Of a stretch of 64,000 bases of DNA, positions 10,546 to 21,698 are shown piece after piece. Within the stretch, counting starts at the first letter, position 1, and each line of letters begins with the position of its first letter. Below the pieces are notes generated by a model. That model was not told the DNA's origin. It saw nothing but the letters and a program-made list of their open reading frames with translations, and made no database searches. This DNA is from Pilaira anomala (lineage: Eukaryota > Mucoromycota > Mucoromycetes > Mucorales > Mucoraceae), in assembly GCA_025716855.1 (NCBI GenBank), contig JAIXMQ010000028.1, forward strand, positions 186,001-250,000. Direction: 5' to 3'. Both the position numbers and the translations under genes were made by a program.

Positions 10546-12987
10546 AAAGTAACACTTTTGTTAGCACAAAGAAAAAAAAAAAAAAAAAAAAAAAAGATAG
10601 TAAACTATTATAAATATTTATGCTAAAATGTAAATAGATATTGGAAAAAAAAGCGATGAGGAGAGTTAAATAGTAATAACGAACATAATATTTGGAGTTG
10701 ATGTTGCGGCTTCAACAGAGAAGAAAAAGAAACTAAACTTTTTCTTATGTGGCGTGTGAAAAAATATATGATACCCATAAGAATCGAGTATATCCATAAT
10801 GGGAAAATTTATGCTAAGCTTCTTTTTCACACAGTGAATTGGCGTTATGGTATTAATAATACAAACTATAATACAGTGGCTATCCAACTAGAACTTGAAA
10901 TAATACGAAAACCCGTCATTGTCTACTTTGACATAAAATTTTTTTTTACTTGTTTTCTTTTTTTTTCCTTTTTTCCTTCTTCTCTAAACCGTACTCAATC
11001 GAAACCTGCTTTTATGGCAACGGAACGAAGTTGCAGATGTATCTGGCAAGTAGACCGCAATTTGAATTTTGGTACTAGTCTGGTTCTTACTGAATGTAGA
11101 CGGAAAGATGACGGCTCATCTCTTGATACACAAAGAGGCCAGTGTAGTAGCACGTTGATACCTAGGCAGTTATCTGTTCTATAAATGGTGTTTCGGAGGT
11201 ACCGATAGCCTTTTTTGTAAAGATATTGTGCGTCCTTTTGTCTGTGGTGGAGCGGAATGGTGGTTGGTGGTGGCAGCCGTGTGTGATCTTTGTTTAGGGC
11301 TTGAGTTCTTCATCGTATGGATTGGTTCTATATTGCTTGATCTTTGCCCAATGGTGTTATTGTTATTGTCTATCTTGTTTAGTCTTGGTAAGGGGCTTAC
11401 AGGATTCTAGGTTTATTTTTTTCTCGGTCATGCTCTGAAGTGTTGGTGCCTTGTGTCGGTGGTTCTAAAGTGTCAGTCAGCCCAAAAAAAAAAATAAAAT
11501 AAAATAAGTGCTGGACACTTTTGAAAACACTTGTATATATCTCTCCTTTTCAAGACAACAATGTATATATCTTCTGTAAATATCGAATCTCGTTGTCAAT
11601 TATCTCTGCACATAGCTATCTCATCAATCTTGTAAATACTTCTTTTTCGTTTGAATGCTGGACATTGTAACAAACTGTACATACAAATAAAAAAAAACGG
11701 CTGGTACTTTAGTTTTTCCATCGGTACAAGACACTAACTATCAAGACAGAGGGTGGCCGAGAAGAGAATAACCCTTCAATTCCGTAACTCCCTTACCGAG
11801 TCTAGACAAGGCATACTCTATCAAAAACCCATAGGTCAAGGAGCAAGGGATGCAGAACCTCTTTGTATGGTGATCTCAGGTCTTTTCAAAGATTGCACGC
11901 CATCATTTCGTGTAGAAGCCGTCGGGAAGGCCACTGTATTTTACATGAAAAGGCTGTCAGTACTAAAGATGCATACATTGTATAGACGTTTGATTTTCCT
12001 AGGAGTAGTGTTACTACAAGACTACTCGCTGAAGCGGTATTCACCTCTTGGTTGTCACTGTACATAGCTCAAGATATTGTAGGCATGAACTAGTGTTGGG
12101 TGACTGCACTACGGATGAGAGGTACTTATCAATAGGGGAAGACTGGGGGTTCTGGTATACTTTTGGAGTAATGCAGCCAGTGCATGATGGTGAAGTGGTA
12201 GTGTATGGAAGAGCAAGTGCAATTTGTTATTTGGATGTCTTATTTGGTAGCTCTTGGTTCTTGGTATTGAATGCGACGATTTCGCTGGTCAAAAGTTCTG
12301 GGTAGTCTGGGCATGTATCCTCCTTTTTGTGGTAATCGTAACAACCTCATTGATTGTAAAGCAAGGGCCCTATAGTGAAGTTAATAAGCTGATATCATAC
12401 AAGTCGGGCCTCGGCTCAGGCGAGAAGGAAAGCAAGGACCCTTGACCGGTGAGCCTTGCTCTATAATCAAAATTCTTTGCTTGTTGGTATTCGGTACGGA
12501 TAATAAGTAGTGAGAGCGGGATGTCTTGATTGTATGTCTCGTTAGTCGAGTGGGTTTTTATGAATCTTCTACTTGTTTGACGATACAGAATAGGGTACCG
12601 TTAGTTGGTGGCGGGTAAATAGACCGCGGGACGTGATCGTACGTCTAACACAATATGCTTGCATGAGCAGATCCAGTTGATCATATCTTGGGTTTTATTG
12701 CATCCACTAACACTTTACAAGCGGTAATATTTTTGGGACCAGATGTGTTTCCGCCTTCTCGTGGCTGTTGTCCTGTTAGTATCATTGTAGTTTTTATAAT
12801 TACTTTGAGAACCAAGAGAAACACTTTTTTTTTATCTAGCTATTAATCAATAAAAAAACACATATTTTTAATATATCATTACTTCTGTTTATAACATAAA
12901 ACTATAAAGTCTACCCTTAACTGTTTTTTTATTCTGCCTACATTAATTGTAAGTGGCAATTTATGCGAGTTGAGTATGTTGGAGGGC

Positions 12988-12988
<1 letters not shown>
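10546..12988. other. Region without a recognisable gene
   Basis: Starts with an A-run near 10570. From about 10990 to 12790 the DNA looks less AT-rich than its surroundings and holds medium open stretches on the plus strand (10747-11184, 11753-12067, 12048-12305, 12254-12445). These do not join into one protein and I recognise none of them. Overlapping frames between 11753 and 12445 could be remnants of one frameshifted coding sequence. A 7-bp perfect hairpin (agcaagg...ccttgct) lies at about 12431-12460. Most likely an old degenerate mobile element. Confidence 0.35.

Positions 12989-13037
<49 letters not shown>
12989..13037. repeat. Homopolymer run of 49 T
   Basis: An uninterrupted run of T on the plus strand, far longer than the many 15-25 base runs elsewhere. 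It could be the poly(A) tail of a minus-strand retroposed sequence lying to the left, or simple slippage. No target-site duplication was recognised around it. Confidence 0.85.
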
Positions 13038-13038
<1 letters not shown>

Positions 13039-13399
13039 ACGCTCCAATTTTGTCTCCTATTTCTTTATGCTTTCAATTGTATAAGCATTATAACGGGTAC
13101 CAGTATAAGAAAACAAAACAAAAAATATTGAAATTATTTATTATTATAAGCGCATTAAATTCTTTACTCTCTTTTTTTTAATATTTTCAAGCCCTGCGTA
13201 TCTGCTATCCATTAAAATACTTGACAATTATAAACAGCGTTGTTTCGAGCTCTAGTCAGCTGTTGAAGAGATGGTGCATCTGCTACATTAAATATGGCAG
13301 GAGACAAAGTAGTGAGTTGTTGAATAAATTTGTAATGATTTACCTTGATGTCGTTGATTTCGAAATAAATAAATAAGTAACTCGAGATATTCTATATTA

Positions 13400-13960
13400 T
13401 GTTATGACTGGTTTTCTTGATTTAAGTATCAAAAATAGTTTTTAGCTCTTCAATTATACCCAACCTGTCATATATAATCCCGTAACCGTTTGTGATGATG
13501 CTTTTTGGGAATAATAAAAGAATGATCATTCCATCATTGTTGTAAATGTTAAATCCATCATTGTATAGTGTAGTTAACGGATGAGTGTTGATGATTCCTT
13601 AGCAATTCTCTGTTCAATTAACTGTCTAATATGTAGCCTTGTTAGCAATACTACCAAAAAAGGTATTGATGCCTTTCCAATAAAAGATGTCAACTGCGTT
13701 AGTTTTAGAATAGTTTGATGTACTAATTTTGAGTTATACAACGTATGTCTCATATTTTGTTGGTAGACACTGTGAGGGTCATACTTTCTTTGTTGATGAG
13801 AAAACCAAGACGTTGAATTGTGGTTGAAGAAGGAGCTACTTGGGATTTCTTTTGGTTGACCAAGAAGCCTAGATCTGGTAGTTTTTGTTCAATTTCATTG
13901 TAATAGATCTTGTAAATATCACAGTAAGCAATGTCGAATGAAAATCTGAATGATAGTGCT
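13400..13960 (-). mobile_element. Remnant of a DIRS-like (or related) retrotransposon reverse transcriptase
   Basis: On the minus strand, from about 13920 to 13750, the frame IYYNEIEQKLPDLGFLVNQ continues KKSQVAPSSTTIQRLGFLIN then KESMTLTVSTNKI, stop, DIR. A shifted frame near 13690 gives LTSFIGKASIPF. This is the conserved block LGFLVN-x-KS-x(3)-PS-x(4)-LGF-x-I-x(4)-MT...K-x-RDIR...FIGKA found downstream of the catalytic centre in DIRS-type elements, which are common in early-diverging fungi. The TGA before DIR replaces an expected Arg codon. Stops and frameshifts show it is dead. A Ty3-type origin cannot be excluded. Confidence 0.6.
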
Positions 13961-15160
13961 GATAATCTGTATGAATCCTTTCCGTTACTTCTGCTTCGAT
14001 TTAACTAATATGTTGTGTTTGAGAAAGTTGAAGGGAAGCGATGATGTTGATTTTTTATTTCGCCTATTGTTGAAATAAAAGGTAATATTTTAGAAAGTGA
14101 AGCACCAAAAGCAAAAGAAAAGATGATCAGGCCTTATAATTGTTAAAGATATCCTTTTAGCTATTAACATTTTTTTTCTTTGAATAATTAAACCAATAAA
14201 GACAAGATTGGTAACACGAAAATAGCTTCCTTTAAAACACAGGATAATGAAAGTTTTGATGGTAGTTATTTATTTGACTTGAACCAATTATCAAACATTC
14301 AGCAACAAAGAGCCCAATTTATCGAATAGAAACTAACACTAACTGTAATTCAACTCATTTCGCTTTATACTAAGGTGTATATATGAAAAAGAAAAAGAAA
14401 AGGTGGCAAATAATATGTACATGATGCCTTTATTTTTCTGTCTTTGTCTATACATATGTATATATATAAAAGAGGGATAATCCTACAGATACCTTGCTGA
14501 TAATACGCTTACATAAAACCACAAATCAAAAGTAATGTTGTAGTTGCGTTTACACACTCGTTAATTGAAAGATATCCTCTTTTCATACATAATATAGAGT
14601 AATAATATTTCCGCTGTTGCTCTTTACCTACTTTTAAATTCACCCATGGAGCTCAATTAAACTTTCAATCTAACCAAAGACTGTAACTACAACATTAGTT
14701 TGAAAATAATAAAGCCTTTACTTTATGTTAAGGTGAGATAATAATAAATTCTGTTTCTATGGCGCTTCAGTCTCTGTGGTTTTTTTTGTGACACATTTTT
14801 TTTTATCATAATTTTTTTTTGGAAACGTCATCATCAAGATTACGAATAAAAAAAAAATTCAAAATAACCCTGTTGTTCCTCCTTTTATACCCATCATTAT
14901 CTTTTCTTTTGCAAAGTATGGTGTTCTATTGTTTGATTGTGATGCGAATGTAGCGGTTTTCTTACCGTGGAACATTTACAATGTTTTGACATGCCGCAAT
15001 CAGCACTTCTCGAAGTGTAATGCATTAGTTCTCTACTTGCAGATTAGTATAGATCTCGACATTTCTTTATTCTTCATCTGTAATTAACTTACCATGGGAT
15101 AGTTCCTGGTCCTAGAAGTTTACTTCTGGGAGGTTAAGTGTATTGCTGCATAAAGATTTA
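13961..15160. other. Region without a recognisable gene
   Basis: AT-rich sequence with only short frames; no splice-linked ORF or conserved motif was recognised. The part around 14930-15120 is somewhat less AT-rich but still unassigned. Confidence 0.4.
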
Positions 15161-15384
15161 AAGATTTGAATACCAGTTGCTTCTGGGTTTCTTTTGTCGG
15201 GTATCTTGTTCTATTTGTGATACAGTTAATATGGTGCCATAGTATCGATTTTCTGCTGTCATCACCGGGTGTTTGTTATTTAGTGTTACCGGTTATTGTT
15301 ATGGCTGGTGGTGTTGCTATGACAGGTGCTGCTATGACAGGTGTTGCTATGATAGGTATTGCTCTGACTAATACTGGTGCTGCT

Positions 15385-16070
15385 TTAGTTGTTGTTGTTA
15401 TGATGGTAAGTTACTCTTTATTTTATTTTATATATATTATGTTTCCAAACAGTTTCTAACAGTTTCTAACACTCATTTTAAAAATATCGCTATTTGTAAT
15501 CTGCTGGAACTTGAAATCAAAAGGACAAAACGGTTGTTGTTATGATGGTAAGTTATTTTTTTTTTTTATATTATGTTTCCAAGCAGTTTCTAACAGTTTC
15601 AGCAATGCAACGGGTTTGTAAAAGCAATGATCAAGTTTTGTGAGTTCTATTTTCTGGCGAGTATGCTCTATCTTGATGGGTCCTGTCTCCTTCTCTTCCG
15701 TCCTCGTTTACGAGCGGTTCGTGCAGTTCAATCCTGGGTGTAATGGCACGTAAAACCATACGGATATCGTAGGGAGAGTTGGATTGATGGTTCTCATCTC
15801 GGTAGATGTCATCTCAAAGGAAAGTATTATGATCAAAGGCTTGATTGTTGCCACAACACCGCAGCATTAGTGATTCTATTTTTTGGCGAGTATGTTCTAT
15901 CTTGGTAAGTCCTGTCTCCTTCTCTTCCGTCCTCGTTTACGAGCGGTTCGTGCAGTTTAATCCTGGGTGTAATGGCACGTAAAACCATACGAATATCGAA
16001 GGGAGAGTTGGATTGATGGTTCTTACTTGGTAGTCATCTCTAAGAAAAATATTATCATTGATTGTTGTGT
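15385..16070. repeat. Imperfect direct duplications, about 150- and 230-base periods
   Basis: Two nested direct repeats are visible. The first pair shares gttgttgttatgatggtaag and ends in a tttctaacagtttc motif (about 15388-15470 and 15530-15600). The second pair, at about 15642-15822 and 15871-16050, shares cctgtctccttctcttccgt, acgagcggttcgtgcagtt and gtaatggcacgtaaaaccat at roughly 90% identity. Read on the minus strand, both members of the second pair stay open for about 45 codons, with the common words DIRMVLRAITPRI and HEPLVNEDGREGDRT and four changed residues. No known family was recognised. Confidence 0.7.
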
Positions 16071-16839
16071 TGTTGTACTTATCCGTTGCATTCTTATTTT
16101 TGAGACTTCAGCTAGTGGACCTCCTCGTGGTTTGTCTTGGGAAACTTTGATTCAGAAACTTTTTCTTTCCGGATTGTAAAGGCTAAAGCACTAGTAACTT
16201 TTTTTAAATAATTATTGTAATAAAAAAAAAAAAGGGTAATAAACAAAAAGTCCAGATTAAACTTATTTTCCTTTGACATGTTGTGATATACATATACATA
16301 AATAAAACCATTCTTTTTTGTTAAAGCGTCTTGTCTTTATGTATCATCCAATAAGGTTTTCTCAAGATTGCCCCCAACTAGATTACACTATTTTTTTTAC
16401 AACTAAACTTTTTTTTTTATCATTATTATTTATCTTAACATTTAGTATGAAGCCTTTGGTTAATGAATAAGCTCAAATGGCACCACATAAACTCATCTAC
16501 ACCACAATGAGGAACTTCAAAGGCCAAAAGCCTTCTTTTGTTTTATTATTATTATTATGTAGAGATTTTTTTTTTTAAGAAAAAAAGAGTGAGATTTCCA
16601 CTTTTTTTTAAAAACTGGGTGATTTGGAAAAAAAATGAAAAGTGGGTGGCAGAAAACCCATATAAGGAAATTAAGTGGGTGGTATTTAAGTTTTCTCATT
16701 AACATTGATATATTTGCGAGTAGCTAGATATTTATAAAAACAATTCTATTTTATGGTGTATAGACAGACTGGTATTAGTTTATTAAATATATAGATAAAG
16801 AGGGAATATATTTAATTATGCTTGCATGCTTTTAAGAGG

Positions 16840-17022
16840 CTTGGCCAATTCCATTTGAAATTCTCTGTCTAATTTTCTTTTTTCCATTTCTCATTCTTGT
16901 GTAAAAGCACCAGAATATTCACCACAGCAACATATCAAGCAACTGTCATCTTCTTCATCTAATTCATCAAGTCTTCTACGCAAACTTTCAAGTTTTCGAA
17001 GGTCTCGGTATCCTGTTTCCAT
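16840..17022 (-). pseudogene. Short charged coiled-coil ORF interrupted by a stop
   Basis: From the ATG at about 17022 the minus strand reads METGYRDLRKLESLRRRLDE then LDEEDDSCLICCCGEYSGA. It meets a TGA at about 16892 and continues in the same frame as EMEKRKLDREFQMELAKPLK. The heptad-like charged helices on both sides of the stop suggest one damaged coding sequence, perhaps the C-terminal end of a transposon-associated or myb/SANT-like protein. This assignment is a guess. No upstream exons were identified. Confidence 0.3.
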
Positions 17023-17989
17023 TTTAATTAACTTTTTTTTTAATAATGAAGAAGAAAGCTTAAATACATAGCTAAAAGAAAAAAAAACATCTTTTAAATA
17101 GAGAAATATATAATGGGTGTACATAAAGTTACTGCTAAGCTTCATCAAATTCTATTTGTCTTACACTGTTCAGTAATTCTTGCTAAGCGGTACTTCCAAA
17201 TCTAAATGTCACAAATACACCATTTCCGTTAAGCTGTTACACTGTCAGGAGAGAAATATGTCTTTTTTTCTTAAAAAAAAGGTTCGGGATATGAAGCTAA
17301 GCTACAGGTCGTTTTTTTTTTTTTTTTTTTTTTGTGGTTGCAATTTGGTTAGTTATTTTATGTAACTGTAACTAGACATGTGACAATTTACGAGTTTAGA
17401 ATAGAATAGTTATACAGATAATGAAAGAAGGAAAAGAGAGTAAATGTTTTGAGAACATTTATTTATGTTTATATGTATGAAGTAAAGTAGAAAGGATTTC
17501 GAGATTTATTCTGATCTGATAACCGTCGGTATATTTATATCTTTTATGGTTAACTAGATTACTAGTTATTAAAATTTTTATGGTTATGTATTTACCATTT
17601 TTATCATACCATAGTAGTACACACCCAGAGAGTTTTGCGGGTTTTTAAAGACGATTTTTTTTGGACATTCCCTATATAGTAATGAAATCGGGTTACGAAA
17701 TTTTTACAATTTATTCTCAACAGCCAAACAGATTAAAGGATATATCATTAATAATATGAGCTATTTGGAGTTCTCATTGGATAGAATATGTATGTTTAAT
17801 TGGGCTTTTATTTTTAAAATGATGTAATGGATGTATACTGCTGCCACGTACGCTGCCTTACCAGTCGCCTGAAGCCCTTTCAGGATGGTTTAAATGATCA
17901 CAAAATCAAATAAACGATACTTCAGCGTCTGGAAAACAGTGTACGGTATTGAATAGAGCATCTATCTAAGACAATGCGTACAAACCTAT

Positions 17990-18580
17990 ATAAAAATAAT
18001 TAGTAAATAATGTTCAAATAGTTAAACAGTAATAAAAACGTTACCTTATTGTCTTTGTTGTTCACAATCGATAATTATATCTAATAAAAGCTAATAAAAG
18101 CAGTATACAAGTTAATACATAGTGAATAAATACAAAGATAAAATGCATACCTTAATTTCTAGTTCTTACTGCACGCGACATACCTTTATAATTAAATGAA
18201 AAAAGTTAGAACTAAGTTAATTGAGACAAATGTAAACTGTACATACCAAAAGTAATAAGCGATAACAGCAGATAATACCTAGTACATAGAGAGAGTGTTA
18301 GTATGGGTTATTCCTTTGCGTTATTATGAGTTCATACCTTGTATTATCGTAAGCCATACTCACTTTAAAAAAGAAAAAAAAAATTAGTAAAAGAAAAAAA
18401 AATTTTTAAGTAAAAAAAAAAGAAGTGAATGTGAATACCTTATGATAAAATAAGAAAGCCATGAGTATGCCAGTCAACAGAGAGTCAAGTAGGAACTATA
18501 ATAAAGATAAGTTTATAAAAGAATCTTAAAAAAATAAACAAATTACTTACCATGTCAACTGTTGAGGAAACTGAAAGAAA
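17990..18580 (-). other. Spliced-looking locus of tiny exons, coding status unclear
   Basis: On the minus strand several consensus introns follow one another: donors gtaagt, gtattc, gtatga, gtatgt, gtatgc and gtaacg, acceptors such as tatag, aaag, ctag and aaag, with a tactaac branch site in one. The exons between them are 25-57 bases. A start ATG sits immediately before the first donor (about 18553). Exon 2 reads FLLDSLLTGILMAFLFYHK, a clear membrane helix. The next 25-base exon then enters with TGA in that frame. Skipping it gives VLSAVIAYYFWYVACSKN and a stop, about 37 residues in all. A different frame from ATG at about 18356 gives MAYDNTRYYLLLSLITFG then MSRAVRTRN. It may be a very small membrane protein, a damaged gene or a spliced non-coding RNA. 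No family is recognised. Confidence 0.35.
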
Positions 18581-18701
18581 CAGATGGAAAAAAAAAAAAA
18601 AAAAAAAGTCCAAGAAATTGCAATCAAAAGTCACTAAAATTTAAATATGACGAAATGTCGACCAGTCAAAAACACACTTCTTCCCTTTACTTCCCTAAAT
18701 A

Positions 18702-21698
18702 ATGAATAACCAACTCGTCAATAACAACAACAACAAGCACCTTTGTGATTTCAATGAATGTAGAAAAGAGTTCAGCACCCCTAGCGCTCTTAAACGTCAT
18801 AAGAATTCACACCAACCTAAAGCACCCAAGACTCGCAGCATCAGGTTCTTAGATCCTTTGACGCCAAGCAACAACTTCGTAAGCAATAACTTTGCAAGAA
18901 TTGAACTATCGCCAGCCGTCATTCAACAAGAACCCACAGTCGTTGAAGTAGTTGAACCTGTTCACGTAAATCTTAATACGATGGTGTTCTATGAAGACGA
19001 ACGACCTGAAAACCCTGACTATATTGACGAGGTAGAGGACGAAGACGAACCTTTGGGTGAACACATGGGATTCACTGAATCCACTGTTGATGAACCCGAA
19101 GATGTAGTTGACGAAATCGAGGACCAAGCTCCTATAGTTGTCAATGGGGAATTCTTTCCTTTCAGAGACAAGATACATCTTCTTATGCATCAGTTCTATT
19201 ACCGTTCTGGTGCAGATGTATCTCAGGGTTTGATGAAGGATATCGTGAAGTTGGTTGAAGATGTTGTCGAGGCTAAACTCGCCTATCCACATGCCAAAGT
19301 TCCAGCACCCGATTTGATTTTCAATTTCAATGACCCAAGAAGAACGAAGAATCAAATCCCATTGTTGAAACAGACAGTCCACGATGTCAAAGTCCAAAAG
19401 ACTGTCAATGGTCAAGAAGTCGAACAAACTCTACAATTTTCTATGAATCCACCCTCTGAAATATTGAAGTTGTTTGTCGCAAACCCTTCTCTTGTTGATG
19501 GTTTATCAAGACTCCCTGATCGTACTGAAGGTGAATTAGTTGATAGCTATCAATCACATAAGTGGAGAAGCCATGAATTGTTCCAACATCCAATGGTCTC
19601 GGTTACTATTCATGGTTTGTTAAAAGATATCTGGATTGGTGATCTCGTCAAGACTGATCAAATGATGATGATTGTTGAAGGGTTTTATACCTTGAAACAT
19701 TCTATTATCATGGTCGAAGGTTATCAAGTCATTTCCGTTCAAGATCAATTCTTTCTTCATAACATGCCTGCGAAAACTTCGGTTCCTATCAGCCAAGTAT
19801 CAAGAATTGTCTGTGATTCCCCTGAAACTCTAGTATTAAATTTTGAAAGTGATGTGTTAGTTAACTCTGACCTCCTTTTAAAATGCAATGCTATTGTTTG
19901 TAAACTAACCCGCCCCAATCCATTGAAACGCCCTTCTTCTTCTTCTTCTTCTGCTCGTAAATACAAGCCTGTCAAAGTTATTCCATTGAATTTCTTTACC
20001 GACGATATGAGTGGAAATCGAACCAAAAAACATAACAAGTTTGATAGCTGGATCATGGTCCCTGCTGCATTGCCTCTTGCCCAAAGACATGCACTTGAAA
20101 ACACGGCGTTCATCTGTACTGATCACTTGCTTTCAGCTATGCAAATGCTTCCCGCTATTGTCCAAAATCTGGTAAAACTAGAAAATGGTGTTGAGATGTT
20201 CCTTCCAAGCGGTGAGTCTGTCATTGTCGTTGCACCTTTGCAATTTATCACTGCTGATAACGCACGACATGCAGAAATTGCTTCCAGCCGTGGTGCTATT
20301 TCAAAAAATCCTTGCCGTAAATGTGATTGGGAATTAAAAACCCCAGCTCGTGTTGATGGTGGAGATTTTAACTGGCGTCCTCGTTCTGAAAGCATTGTCG
20401 CAGCAATGTACGCTCGGTATTTGGCTTCTGGTGGTGACAAGTCCTTCTTGGTTGATACTGAGGCTGGTTATAAACTTGTAGGTGGTCAAGCCCTGGTTGT
20501 TCTTAAATCTTTCGACACAATGTTAGATTGTCCAATTGAGCTACTGCATACAATTATGCTTGGCGTCGGTAAAGCATTAGTAAAATGTTTGTTACAAGAT
20601 CATTTGAATCCTACCGAAAAAAGTTTCCTTGAAACAAGATTGCATGGTTACGTTTCTAAAGGGTTTTCTCGTAAGTTGCGTTCCTCATTGCGTCTTCATG
20701 GTTCTTTCCTAGGTAGGGATTATAAAATATTGGTCCAACAGGTCCCTATTTTGTTAAATGAACTCATCGCCTCTGGAGAAATCCGATCCGATCGAGGGAT
20801 TTTGTTAATTAAAAACTGCTTTGTTGATCTTGGAAAGCTGGCATCACTTGCATACATCAGTCGCATCAAGTTTAATTCAAGCCTGTACCTGACACAAGTT
20901 GCTTCCAATTACAATGATCTTCGTCTCTCTGTTTTGTACCACGATGAATTCCTCAAGATCAAGTATCCTAATCGAAAGGGTGGCAATATCTACAACTCAA
21001 GTAAAATGCATATCATGCACCACTTAGTTGATGATATCTTTCGTTTTGGCTCTGCTATTTTCTTCGAGACTGAAAAGGGTGAACAACACAACAAGTTTGT
21101 TAGGGAGGGTCTGTTTCGTACCAACAGACAAAATCCTTCAAGAGATGTTGCTGTTGCTTTTGCAAAAAGAATGATGGCTCGCCACATTTTGGCTGGTGGT
21201 TCTTGGTTCGTGGAAGGTCAAAGCATTCCCTTAAAAGCTTCGAGAAAGGTCTTAGAGTGTGCTTCTTCGGTCGACACCACTGTTCGTGACTTTGCAGATA
21301 ACAATGATCAAGATCCTGTCGTGAAACTTGGTTCCTCTGGTATCTTCAAGAATAAGCACGGCAACTATTTGATTGGTGAAGTTGTTAAGGTTGACGCCCT
21401 TACTGGTGAATACAAAGTTGTCGAGTACGCTCTTTTACGTGGTGACGAAGCCATTACAAGATTTGATGAATTAGAAAGTGATGATGTTAGCTCAAGTCTT
21501 TATCATACTTGTATGAAAGATGGCGCTAATAACTTGCTCGTCTTTAAAACTCGTGCTGAAACTTCCTTTCGTGAAGCAGAAGGCCAGTTTGTCCAAATTC
21601 TCGATATCTCAAGAAGATATAACAATTACAACTTAATCAACATCAGCAAGTTTGGCACCTTCTGGTGGGCATTGTCTCATAAAAAAAAAATACTTTAA
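18702..21698 (+). CDS. Plavaka/CACTA-like transposase with N-terminal C2H2 finger
   Basis: A single uninterrupted ORF of 998 residues. It starts with a C2H2 zinc finger (residues about 14-37: CDFNECRKEF...ALKRHKNSH), followed by an acidic linker. The rest matches the large transposases of Plavaka/CACTA-like DNA transposons in fungi. Landmarks are ADNARHAEIASSRG, the NPCRKCDWEL finger, CPIELLHTIMLGVGKALVK (His in a conserved LH context), LHGSFLGRDYKILVQQVPILL, KMHIMHHLVDDIFRFGSAI, and FETEKGEQHNKFVREG followed by LFRTNRQNPSRDVA. Codon use looks less AT-biased than in the host genes. The ORF looks undamaged, so the copy is young or was recently mobile. Clear terminal inverted repeats were not found by eye. 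Just after it, at about 21835-21932, another short frame (LDNEAVLQFVEDNPYWIRAN) may be part of the same element. Confidence 0.82.
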   Translation: MNNQLVNNNNNKHLCDFNECRKEFSTPSALKRHKNSHQPKAPKTRSIRFLDPLTPSNNFVSNNFARIELSPAVIQQEPTVVEVVEPVHVNLNTMVFYEDERPENPDYIDEVEDEDEPLGEHMGFTESTVDEPEDVVDEIEDQAPIVVNGEFFPFRDKIHLLMHQFYYRSGADVSQGLMKDIVKLVEDVVEAKLAYPHAKVPAPDLIFNFNDPRRTKNQIPLLKQTVHDVKVQKTVNGQEVEQTLQFSMNPPSEILKLFVANPSLVDGLSRLPDRTEGELVDSYQSHKWRSHELFQHPMVSVTIHGLLKDIWIGDLVKTDQMMMIVEGFYTLKHSIIMVEGYQVISVQDQFFLHNMPAKTSVPISQVSRIVCDSPETLVLNFESDVLVNSDLLLKCNAIVCKLTRPNPLKRPSSSSSSARKYKPVKVIPLNFFTDDMSGNRTKKHNKFDSWIMVPAALPLAQRHALENTAFICTDHLLSAMQMLPAIVQNLVKLENGVEMFLPSGESVIVVAPLQFITADNARHAEIASSRGAISKNPCRKCDWELKTPARVDGGDFNWRPRSESIVAAMYARYLASGGDKSFLVDTEAGYKLVGGQALVVLKSFDTMLDCPIELLHTIMLGVGKALVKCLLQDHLNPTEKSFLETRLHGYVSKGFSRKLRSSLRLHGSFLGRDYKILVQQVPILLNELIASGEIRSDRGILLIKNCFVDLGKLASLAYISRIKFNSSLYLTQVASNYNDLRLSVLYHDEFLKIKYPNRKGGNIYNSSKMHIMHHLVDDIFRFGSAIFFETEKGEQHNKFVREGLFRTNRQNPSRDVAVAFAKRMMARHILAGGSWFVEGQSIPLKASRKVLECASSVDTTVRDFADNNDQDPVVKLGSSGIFKNKHGNYLIGEVVKVDALTGEYKVVEYALLRGDEAITRFDELESDDVSSSLYHTCMKDGANNLLVFKTRAETSFREAEGQFVQILDISRRYNNYNLINISKFGTFWWALSHKKKIL

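Noticed and set aside
15700..15745. tRNA B-box-like words (ggttcgtgc...ttcaatcct) in the duplicated segment
   Set aside because: No acceptor stem, A box or cloverleaf can be folded around them.
17990..18580. Identity as OST4 or another known mini membrane subunit
   Set aside because: The predicted length (about 37) fits OST4, but the sequence has two hydrophobic stretches and no match to the family pattern.
18906..20440. Minus-strand frames inside the Plavaka-like transposase
   Set aside because: Antisense shadows of a long conserved plus-strand ORF with family motifs.
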